From NCBI GenBank assembly GCA_945492935.1, contig CALYVE010000043.1:1-9321 (forward strand): a DNA stretch of 9,321 nt, written 5' to 3'. Below the pieces are notes generated by a model. It had not been told where the DNA came from and did no database searches. It was given only the letters and a program-made list of their open reading frames with translations. A program made the position numbers and the translations under genes. Source of the DNA: an uncultured Lachnospiraceae bacterium. Its GTDB lineage: Bacteria; Bacillota; Clostridia; Lachnospirales; Lachnospiraceae. Of this stretch, positions 1 to 5,849 are shown piece by piece (the stretch's first letter is position 1; the number at the start of each line of letters is the position of its first letter).

Positions 1-1458
1 GATGTAATAATTGTTTCGCAAACGACATTTAATGACATAAAATTTAAACAAATAGTTGAATTTTTCAAAGAAAAAGGATATAATATTCGTGTTTATAATA
101 CCATTTGCAATGCAACAGCCGATAGACAGAGCGAAGCACGTGATTTAGCTAAGCAGGTTGATGTAATGATTGTAATTGGTGATAAACATAGTTCTAATAC
201 ACAAAAGCTGTATGAGATAAGTAGTGAAGCGTGTGCAAATACCCACTACATTCAGACACTCGTTGACTTGGATTTAACTGTTATTGAATCCGCTTTGAGG
301 GTAGGTATTACAGCTGGGGCATCTACCCCGAATCATATTATTAAGGAGGTTCAAAACAGTATGTCAGAATTAAGTTTTGAAGAATTATTGAAGCAGTCCG
401 AGGAAAGCGAAAGCAAGATTAAGCCGGGTAGTGTTGTTACAGGTAAGGTTATCGGTGTTAAGCCAGATGAGATTATCGTAGACATTCAGTATAAGGCTGA
501 TGGTATCATTACACGTAATGAGTATTCAAATACTCCTGTTGATTTAACAACAGTTGTTAATGTTGGTGATCCTATCACTGTTAAGGTTATTAAGACGAAC
601 GATGGCGAAGGTCAGGTTCTTCTTTCGTACAAGAGAGTTGCGGCTGAGAAGTCATATGCTATGCTTGAAGAAGCTTTTGAGAATGAGACAGTTCTCAAAG
701 CAAAGGTTACTCAGGTATTAGAAGGCGGCCTTAGCGTAACTGTAGATGAGTGCAAGGTATTTATTCCTGCAAGTCTTGTATCTGATACATTTGAGAAGAA
801 TCTTGACAAGTTTATGGGACAGGAAATTGAGTTTGTTCTTACAGAGTTCAACCCTAAGAAGAGAAGAATTATCGGTAACAGAAAGAAACTCATCGTAGCT
901 GAGAAGGCTGAGAAGGCAAAGGAACTTTTTGAGAAGATTTCAGTTGGTGATGTTGTAGAGGGTGTTGTTAAGAATGTTACAGCATTCGGTGCATTCATCG
1001 ATCTTGGTGGTGCAGATGGTTTACTTCATATTTCCGAGATGTCATGGGGTAGAATTGATGATCCTAAGAGCATTCTTAAGGTTGGCGATAAAGTTAAGAC
1101 ATTCATCAAGGAAATCAATGGCGCAAAGATTGCACTTAGCTTGAAGTTTGATGATAATAATCCATGGGTATCAGCTGCTGAGAAATATGCGATTGGAACA
1201 GTTGTTACAGGTAAGGTTGCTCGTATGACAGCATTTGGTGCTTTTATTGAGTTGGAGCCGGGCGTTGATGCTTTACTTCATGTTTCACAGATTTCAAATA
1301 CACATGTTGAGAAGCCGGAAGATGTATTCAAGGTAGGTCAGGAAGTAACGGCGCAGGTTGTAGATTTTAAGCAGGATGAGAAGAAGATTAGTCTTAGCAT
1401 CAAGGCTATGCTTAAGGAAGAGGCTCCTGTTGAAGATGAGGTAATTACAGAGGAGTAA
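1..1458 (+). CDS. ispH-rpsA: IspH (HMBPP reductase) fused to ribosomal protein S1, 5' end outside window
   Basis: The frame is open from base 1 to the TAA at 1456-1458 (485 codons), so the gene starts upstream. Codons 1-117 are the C-terminal part of IspH, the iron-sulfur enzyme that makes IPP and DMAPP in the last step of the MEP pathway. Visible marks are SQTT (6-9), the third cluster cysteine in NTICNAT (Cys36), SSNT (64-67) and GITAGASTP (102-110). From Met121 the protein is ribosomal protein S1 with four S1 RNA-binding domains at about 142-213, 230-296, 313-383 and 396-470. The last two carry the classic TAFGAFI and LLHxS motifs. An acidic tail follows. IspH-S1 fusions are known in Clostridia. 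Codon use in the S1 part (Lys almost always AAG, no ATA) differs from the IspH part, and an internal SD precedes Met121, so S1 may also be made alone. cheR follows after 6 bases. Confidence 0.93.
   Translation, partial: DVIIVSQTTFNDIKFKQIVEFFKEKGYNIRVYNTICNATADRQSEARDLAKQVDVMIVIGDKHSSNTQKLYEISSEACANTHYIQTLVDLDLTVIESALRVGITAGASTPNHIIKEVQNSMSELSFEELLKQSEESESKIKPGSVVTGKVIGVKPDEIIVDIQYKADGIITRNEYSNTPVDLTTVVNVGDPITVKVIKTNDGEGQVLLSYKRVAAEKSYAMLEEAFENETVLKAKVTQVLEGGLSVTVDECKVFIPASLVSDTFEKNLDKFMGQEIEFVLTEFNPKKRRIIGNRKKLIVAEKAEKAKELFEKISVGDVVEGVVKNVTAFGAFIDLGGADGLLHISEMSWGRIDDPKSILKVGDKVKTFIKEINGAKIALSLKFDDNNPWVSAAEKYAIGTVVTGKVARMTAFGAFIELEPGVDALLHVSQISNTHVEKPEDVFKVGQEVTAQVVDFKQDEKKISLSIKAMLKEEAPVEDEVITEE
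343..350 (+). promoter_or_regulatory. Internal Shine-Dalgarno AAGGAGGT before the S1 part of the fusion
   Basis: AAGGAGGT matches the consensus anti-SD complement in full and ends 10 bases before the in-frame ATG at 361. From that ATG the protein begins like a free-standing S1 (MSELSFEELL). The site is read as codons for Lys-Glu-Val in the fusion. That it drives independent translation of a 365-residue S1 protein (361-1458) is an inference. Confidence 0.6.
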
Positions 1459-1464
1459 TCGTAT

Positions 1465-2247
1465 ATGGCATATGATTATGTAGCATTTAAATCTGATTTC
1501 TACAAATTAACCGGAATCGATTTAAATCTGTATAAGGAACGCCAGATGAAGAGAAGAATAGAATCCCTGATGACGCGCAAGGGTTTTTCGGGATATGATC
1601 TTTTTTACAAAGGTATGAAGCAGGACGAGGAACTACTTCGTACCTTTGTTCGTTATCTGACAATTAATGTATCACAATTTTATAGAAATCCGAATCAATG
1701 GGAAACGTTTGAAAAAGATGTTTTGCCAATGCTTTGTAAGAGATTCAATAATAGACTTAACATTTGGAGTGCTGCTTGTTCTACGGGTGATGAACCATAT
1801 ACGATTGCAATGATTTGTGCGAAGTATATGTCGATTGAACATATTCGGATTTATGCAACCGATATTGATGATGATGTTCTTGCTTTCGCAAAAGCGGGCG
1901 TATATTCCGCAAAGAGTCTTGTTGATTTGCCTATGGAATATAAAGAAAAATGGTTTCATTCGTTGGACGATAATCACTATGAGATCGACAAAAAAATCAA
2001 AAAATGCGTAACCTTTTCAAAACACAATTTACTTGCGGATCCATATTACAAGGACATACATTTAATTGTCTGTCGTAATGTTGTTATTTATTTTACGGAA
2101 GAAGCAAAGGATAAGGTTTATATGCAGTTTTGTGACAGTCTTATGGATGATGGTATCTTGTTTATAGGAAGCACAGAGCAGCTGCTTCGACCAAAAGAAT
2201 TTGGATTTGAATCATTTAATACTTTTTTTTACAAAAAACATAAGTAA
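1465..2247 (+). CDS. cheR: CheR-type chemoreceptor glutamate methyltransferase
   Basis: This 260-residue protein is a SAM-dependent methyltransferase of the CheR family, which methylates glutamates on chemoreceptors for sensory adaptation. The small N-terminal helical domain spans about residues 1-70 (RRIESLM at 31-37). The NVSQFYRNP motif (68-76) follows, then the SAM-binding core with WSAACSTGDEPYTIAM (101-116), the acidic ATDID (131-135) and the late LIVCRNVVIYF strand (200-210). The length suits a stand-alone CheR with no fused receiver or TPR domain. The start is fixed by AGAGGAG (1449-1455), which overlaps the last codons of rpsA, so the two are probably co-transcribed and translationally coupled. 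No other chemotaxis gene is in the window. The family call is firm; a chemoreceptor rather than another protein as substrate is inferred from the family. Confidence 0.92.
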   Translation: MAYDYVAFKSDFYKLTGIDLNLYKERQMKRRIESLMTRKGFSGYDLFYKGMKQDEELLRTFVRYLTINVSQFYRNPNQWETFEKDVLPMLCKRFNNRLNIWSAACSTGDEPYTIAMICAKYMSIEHIRIYATDIDDDVLAFAKAGVYSAKSLVDLPMEYKEKWFHSLDDNHYEIDKKIKKCVTFSKHNLLADPYYKDIHLIVCRNVVIYFTEEAKDKVYMQFCDSLMDDGILFIGSTEQLLRPKEFGFESFNTFFYKKHK

Positions 2248-2251
2248 TAGC

Positions 2252-2280
2252 TTGATTTTTAGATATTTGTATGTTATTAT
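2252..2280 (+). promoter_or_regulatory. Probable sigma-A promoter of rplS with extended -10
   Basis: TTGATT (2252-2257) and TATTAT (2275-2280) are separated by 17 bases. A TG one base upstream of the -10 (2272-2273) gives the extended -10 form. The site lies just after cheR and about 70 bases before rplS. Transcription would start near 2287 and give a leader of about 64 bases. This is read by eye from consensus, without experimental support. Confidence 0.6.
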
Positions 2281-2350
2281 TGTGAAGTTGTGGATGGTCC
2301 TCTGTATCATTGATATAAGAACGTCTAATATAATTAGGAGGTCGCAATAG

Positions 2351-2701
2351 ATGAGCGCAAATGAAATCATCAAGAACATTGAGGCTGCACAGATTAAGGA
2401 AGTTGCAGATTTTAATGTCGGCGATACTATCAAAGTATACGCTAAGATCAAAGAAGGTAACAGAGAAAGAGTTCAGGCTTTCGAGGGAACTGTATTAAAG
2501 AGACAGGGTGGAAGCTGCAGAGAGACATTTACAGTTAGAAAGACTTCTAATGGTGTAGGTGTTGAGAAGACTTGGCCACTTCATTCTCCAACAATCGAGA
2601 AAATCGAAGTAATTAGAAAAGGTAAAGTTCGTAGAGCAAAGCTTAACTACTTACGCGATAGAGTTGGTAAGAAGGCAAAAGTTAAAGAACTTGTTAAATA
2701 A
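2351..2701 (+). CDS. rplS: 50S ribosomal protein L19
   Basis: The 116-residue product matches L19 in length and sequence. L19 sits at the 30S-50S interface. Recognisable features are the FNVGDTIKVYAKIKEG strand region (about 21-36), the QAFEGTVLKRQG loop, the ETFTVRK stretch, the HSPTIEKIEVIRKGKVRRAKL block and the YLRDRVGKKAKVKE tail. AGGAGGT (2336-2342) lies 8 bases before the ATG. The gene has its own promoter and a strong terminator, so it appears to be a single-gene unit. In many bacteria rplS closes an rpsP-rimM-trmD operon; none of those genes is next to it here. Confidence 0.97.
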   Translation: MSANEIIKNIEAAQIKEVADFNVGDTIKVYAKIKEGNRERVQAFEGTVLKRQGGSCRETFTVRKTSNGVGVEKTWPLHSPTIEKIEVIRKGKVRRAKLNYLRDRVGKKAKVKELVK

Positions 2702-2714
2702 GATTGCGATTACA

Positions 2715-2750
2715 AAGATGACTGGAGCTAATTACTCCAGTCATTTTGTT
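2715..2750 (+). terminator. Intrinsic terminator after rplS
   Basis: A perfect 10-bp stem (2718-2727 with 2735-2744, core GACTGGAG/CTCCAGTC) has a 7-base loop and is followed by TTTGTT. A-U and G-U pairs with the tail can extend the stem. It begins 13 bases after the rplS stop codon, which is the expected position and form for a Rho-independent terminator. Confidence 0.9.
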
Positions 2751-2753
2751 GTA

Positions 2754-2866
2754 TACCGCGGCTTGTGGTGTGGGGCCCTGCCGGCAGTGCAATCAAAAGA
2801 ATTGCTTATGAAGCAATTCTTTCTGATTAAATGAACGAAGTGAAGATTCGCATGTATAATTCGGTA
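2754..2866. repeat. Multi-hairpin non-coding element between rplS and lepB
   Basis: This stretch holds three successive inverted repeats and no plausible gene. They are: a GC-rich imperfect palindrome at 2775-2790 centred on CTGCCGGCAG; a 17-bp hairpin (2791-2807 with 2811-2828, loop ATG, one bulged C); and a 7-bp hairpin with a 2-base bulge (2831-2839 with 2847-2853). TACCG (2754-2758) and CGGTA (2862-2866) could close the whole set. The patch at 2755-2790 is much richer in GC than its surroundings. It may be a REP/MITE-like repeat or a structured RNA; one copy in one window cannot decide. Confidence 0.5.
2832..2860 (+). promoter_or_regulatory. Possible promoter of the lepB-rbgA-rnhB operon
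   Basis: A perfect TATAAT at 2855-2860 lies 32 bases before the lepB start. A -35 at the usual 17-base spacing (TGAACG, 2832-2837) matches the consensus at only three of six positions. Because the strong rplS terminator lies upstream, the operon needs a promoter in this gap, and this is the best candidate. Its -10 lies at the end of the multi-hairpin element. Confidence 0.4.
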
Positions 2867-2891
2867 GTGATATTGTAAAGGAAGTTATCAT

Positions 2892-3485
2892 ATGAAAATA
2901 AAAAAAGATAGTGAAGCAATTTCAACAAGCAAGATAAAAAAATTCAAATTTAAAATTGATCGTTTGTTTCATGGTATTTTTAGTTGGTTTGTTTTAGTAT
3001 TGGCTGCCGGTATTTGTGGCTATGCAATTATTGCATTTTGTTTTCAAACAGTAACGGTTGTCGGACCATCTATGAACGAGACATTAGAAGATGGTCAGGT
3101 TGTACTTGTAAATAAATTAGCATACAAATTCGGAAGCATAGACCGATTTGATGTTGTATGCATAAAGAAGGTTGGCTCCGATTCGTATTATGATATTAAG
3201 AGAGTCATCGGTTTACCATATGAGAAGATTCAAATACGCGAGGGTATTATTTATATAAATGGTCAGGCATTAATGGAAACACCGTTTCAAAAGCTAATTG
3301 TGAATTCCGGTGTTGCAATTAACGAAATTACATTAGGTAAAAATGAGTATTTCGTATTAGGTGATAATGTAAATAATAGCGAGGATTCCCGCTATACAAA
3401 TATTGGTAATATTAGTAAATCTGAAATCATTGGGCGTGTTGATCGTATTCTTTCGCCTAAGAAAGATAAAGGAAAGGTGAAATGA
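2892..3485 (+). CDS. lepB: Type I signal peptidase, divergent copy
   Basis: This 197-residue protein belongs to the signal peptidase I (S26) family, which removes signal peptides from exported proteins at the outer face of the membrane. It has a basic cytosolic N-terminus (1-23), one membrane segment (about 29-51) and then the catalytic domain. The nucleophile is Ser60 in GPSMNETL and the general base is Lys103 in DIKRVIGLP. The late box is GDNVNNSEDSR (157-167). Two conserved positions differ from the usual pattern: Pro after SMx is Glu, and Arg after GDN is Val. The Ser-Lys dyad is kept, so activity is likely. AAAGGAAG (2877-2884) is the ribosome site. The stop codon overlaps the start of rbgA, and a canonical paralogue lies just beyond rbgA. 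Confidence 0.9.
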   Translation: MKIKKDSEAISTSKIKKFKFKIDRLFHGIFSWFVLVLAAGICGYAIIAFCFQTVTVVGPSMNETLEDGQVVLVNKLAYKFGSIDRFDVVCIKKVGSDSYYDIKRVIGLPYEKIQIREGIIYINGQALMETPFQKLIVNSGVAINEITLGKNEYFVLGDNVNNSEDSRYTNIGNISKSEIIGRVDRILSPKKDKGKVK

Positions 3486-4330
3486 TGAATATTCAATGGT
3501 ATCCCGGTCATATGACAAAAGCAAAACGTATGATGCAGGAAGATATAAAATTAATTGATATTGTTGTTGAGTTGTTGGATGCAAGAATGCCGCTTGGCAG
3601 TAAAAATCCTGACATTGACAGTCTTGCAGGACAGAAATATCGATTGATCTTACTCAACAAATATGATTTAGCTGATCCGAAAGCAACAAAAGAATGGGAG
3701 AATTATTTTAAGGCACGTGGCTATTTTGTTGTTTGTTTAGATTCGCGCAAAAATGCCGGAATGAAAATTATTACAGATACAATTAGAGAAGCCTGCAAAG
3801 AAAAAATCGAACGTGATCGAAAGCGAGGAATCATCAATCGTCCACTTCGTGCTATGGTTGTAGGGATTCCGAATGTTGGAAAATCAACGTTTATCAACTC
3901 TTATGCAAAAAAAGCATGTGCAAAGGTTGGCAACAAGCCGGGTGTTACAAAAGGAAAGCAATGGATACGACTTGGCGGAGGTGTGGAACTTCTTGATACA
4001 CCGGGTATTTTATGGCCAAAATTCGAGGATCAGCAGGTTGGAATGCGACTTGCTTATATAGGCTCAATAAATGATACAATTGTAGATAAACGAGAGCTTG
4101 CATTTTCTTTCATTGATTTTATGAAAAATAATTATTGTAATACGCTTTCAGAACGATATAATATAGATGAGAGCAAAGATAATTTTGAAATCCTTAGTGA
4201 TATTGCGTTTGAAAGAAAATGTATTCTCAAAGGAAACGAGCCGGATGTTGATAAGGCTGCCACAATTTTATTTGATGATTTCCGTAGTGGAAGACTTGGA
4301 AAGATTACTTTAGAACTCCCACCGGAATAA
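3485..4330 (+). CDS. rbgA: Ribosome biogenesis GTPase RbgA (YlqF)
   Basis: RbgA is a circularly permuted GTPase needed for late 50S subunit assembly in Gram-positive bacteria. The 281-residue protein starts with the typical MNIQWYPGHMTKAKR. The G motifs come in permuted order: G4 NKYD (58-61), G1 GIPNVGKS (127-134), G2 in GVTKGKQW (153-160) and G3 DTPG (171-174), followed by ILWPKFED. The C-terminal helical RNA-binding region is present. Two adjacent ATGs exist at 3482 and 3485. I chose 3485 because it matches the B. subtilis N-terminus (MTIQW) and sits 7 rather than 4 bases from AAAGG (3473-3477). Its A is also the last base of the lepB stop codon, which implies translational coupling. Confidence 0.96.
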   Translation: MNIQWYPGHMTKAKRMMQEDIKLIDIVVELLDARMPLGSKNPDIDSLAGQKYRLILLNKYDLADPKATKEWENYFKARGYFVVCLDSRKNAGMKIITDTIREACKEKIERDRKRGIINRPLRAMVVGIPNVGKSTFINSYAKKACAKVGNKPGVTKGKQWIRLGGGVELLDTPGILWPKFEDQQVGMRLAYIGSINDTIVDKRELAFSFIDFMKNNYCNTLSERYNIDESKDNFEILSDIAFERKCILKGNEPDVDKAATILFDDFRSGRLGKITLELPPE

Positions 4331-4343
4331 CAGGGGGATTAAT

Positions 4344-5048
4344 ATGAGCAAGAAATTAAAAAAGGTTGATGATATTGAAGAAACAGTAGACAATATCGAA
4401 GATAAAACTCCATCAAGAGAGGAATTAGAAGCAATTCTTGATGAGAGACCGGAAGATACAAGAAAAGCAAAAAAGAAAAACAAAAAAAAGCAGGATGAAG
4501 ATGAAAAGCCACAAGAAGTCAATATTGTAAAGGAATTGCTCAATCTGATTCTTTATATTGGAATTGTTGTTATTCTTTGTTATTTGATTAATCATTTCGT
4601 TGGTTGCCGTTCGCGTGTAGATGGAAATTCCATGAATCCGACATTAGAGGATGGTGACAATTTATGGGTTAGTAAGATTGCATACAGAATCGGAGATCCA
4701 AAACGTTTTGACGTAGTTATTTTTGATTATGATGAAGATACAACATATGTGAAACGCATAATTGGATTGCGCGGAGGGACTGTTCGTAGTGACCAAGCAG
4801 GCAATATTTATATTAATGAAGAGCTATTGGAAGAGAATTATGGTATAGAACCGATTTTGCCAACAAATTTAGGCCGAGCTAACCAACCGATTCTGCTGGG
4901 TGAGGACGAATATTTTGTATTAGGTGATAATCGTAATCATAGTCAGGACAGTCGTTGGTCGGATGTCGGTAATGTATCACGGGATGATATCATTGGAAAA
5001 GTTATTTTTAGAATTTATCCATTTAATAAGATTGGTCGTGTGAAATAG
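4344..5048 (+). CDS. lepB: Type I signal peptidase, canonical copy with charged N-terminal extension
   Basis: This is a second S26 signal peptidase, of 234 residues, in the same operon. The catalytic motifs are standard: nucleophile Ser96 in GNSMNPTL, general base Lys137 in YVKRIIGL, and GDNRNHSQDSR (194-204). One membrane segment lies at about 62-83. Before it is a hydrophilic, highly charged segment (1-60) rich in Lys, Glu and Asp that should lie in the cytosol and be disordered or coiled-coil. The paralogue upstream of rbgA has a much shorter N-terminus. The ribosome site is the AGGGGGAT at 4332-4339. The family and membrane topology are clear; the role of the extension is unknown. Confidence 0.94.
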   Translation: MSKKLKKVDDIEETVDNIEDKTPSREELEAILDERPEDTRKAKKKNKKKQDEDEKPQEVNIVKELLNLILYIGIVVILCYLINHFVGCRSRVDGNSMNPTLEDGDNLWVSKIAYRIGDPKRFDVVIFDYDEDTTYVKRIIGLRGGTVRSDQAGNIYINEELLEENYGIEPILPTNLGRANQPILLGEDEYFVLGDNRNHSQDSRWSDVGNVSRDDIIGKVIFRIYPFNKIGRVK

Positions 5049-5059
5049 CGGAGGAAAAT

Positions 5060-5836
5060 ATGAATATTAGCGAGATTAAAGCAAAGCTTGCGAATATTTC
5101 TGAGACAGACAAGGAAGGACTATGTCAATTTGTTGATGAGTTTTCCTTTGATGAGCGTTCGGGTGCAATAGCAATTGTTAATCAGGCAAAGAAAAAAATC
5201 AAACTCTATGAGGATGAAGTCGCTCGTTCTACAAAAATGCGGGTCTTTGAGAACAAATACATTGAACAGGGATATCAGGCTATTTGTGGTATCGATGAAG
5301 TCGGACGTGGCCCGCTTGCAGGACCGGTTGTTGCCTGCGCTGTGATTTTGCCACAGGATGATATGATATTATATTTGAATGATTCAAAGCAGCTTTCCGC
5401 AAAAAAAAGAGAAGTGCTTTATGATGAAATAATTAATCGTGCAGTTTCCTATGGTATTGGAATTGTTTCGGAAGCGCGTATTGATGAGATTAATATTTTA
5501 CAGGCTACATATGAAGCTATGCGCATGGCGGTTTCGAATTTATCTGTTACACCGGATTTGTTATTAAATGATGCTGTTAAAATTCCGGGTATTGATGTTA
5601 AACAGGTTCCGATTGTGAAAGGGGATACATTGTCTGCTTCTATTGCAGCTGCATCAATTGTTGCGAAGGTTACGAGAGACAGAATGATGCAGGCGTATGA
5701 TGAAATCTATCCGGGTTATGATTTTGCCAGCAATATGGGATATGGTTCGGCGAAACATATTGAGGCATTGAAAACACTTGGACAGACTCCTATACACCGT
5801 AAAAGCTTTATCGGTAATTTTGTACATAAACAATAG
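5060..5836 (+). CDS. rnhB: Ribonuclease HII
   Basis: RNase HII cuts the RNA strand of RNA/DNA hybrids and starts removal of single ribonucleotides left in DNA. The 258-residue protein has an N-terminal helical extension (1-70) as in B. subtilis RnhB, then the catalytic fold. Metal-binding acidic residues are visible as Asp79-Glu80 in GIDEVGRGPLAGPVV, Asp171 in LLNDAV and Asp207 in AKVTRDRMM. DSKQLS (108-113), KGD (188-190) and the GYG...H segment (228-233) are also family marks. It starts 11 bases after lepB with GGAGG as ribosome site. Its place after rbgA is the same as in B. subtilis, apart from the inserted second lepB. Confidence 0.97.
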   Translation: MNISEIKAKLANISETDKEGLCQFVDEFSFDERSGAIAIVNQAKKKIKLYEDEVARSTKMRVFENKYIEQGYQAICGIDEVGRGPLAGPVVACAVILPQDDMILYLNDSKQLSAKKREVLYDEIINRAVSYGIGIVSEARIDEINILQATYEAMRMAVSNLSVTPDLLLNDAVKIPGIDVKQVPIVKGDTLSASIAAASIVAKVTRDRMMQAYDEIYPGYDFASNMGYGSAKHIEALKTLGQTPIHRKSFIGNFVHKQ

Positions 5837-5849
5837 ATTGGGTGGTAGT

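Noticed and set aside
263..291. TTGACT inside ispH as the -35 of an internal rpsA promoter
   Set aside because: No acceptable -10 occurs at 16-18 bases (GAATCC at 17). The only TATTGA-like match is too close.
711..998. Minus-strand and alternate-frame open frames across the window
   Set aside because: They lie within well-recognised + strand genes, have no good ribosome sites and resemble no known protein; they are shadows of coding sequence.
2223..2230. T8 at the end of cheR (and A8 runs at 4482-4489 and 5401-5408) as phase-variation or slippage sites
   Set aside because: Runs of this length are common in AT-rich genomes, the frames are intact, and nothing else suggests programmed slippage.
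2791..2828. The 17-bp hairpin as a second transcription terminator
   Set aside because: The stem is AT-rich, no proper T-run follows, and a strong terminator already lies about 45 bases upstream. I listed it as part of the repeat element.
5778..5849. An upstream in-frame ATG that would add 24 residues to the FliK-like protein
   Set aside because: It lies inside rnhB with no ribosome site, and the added residues resemble no family start.
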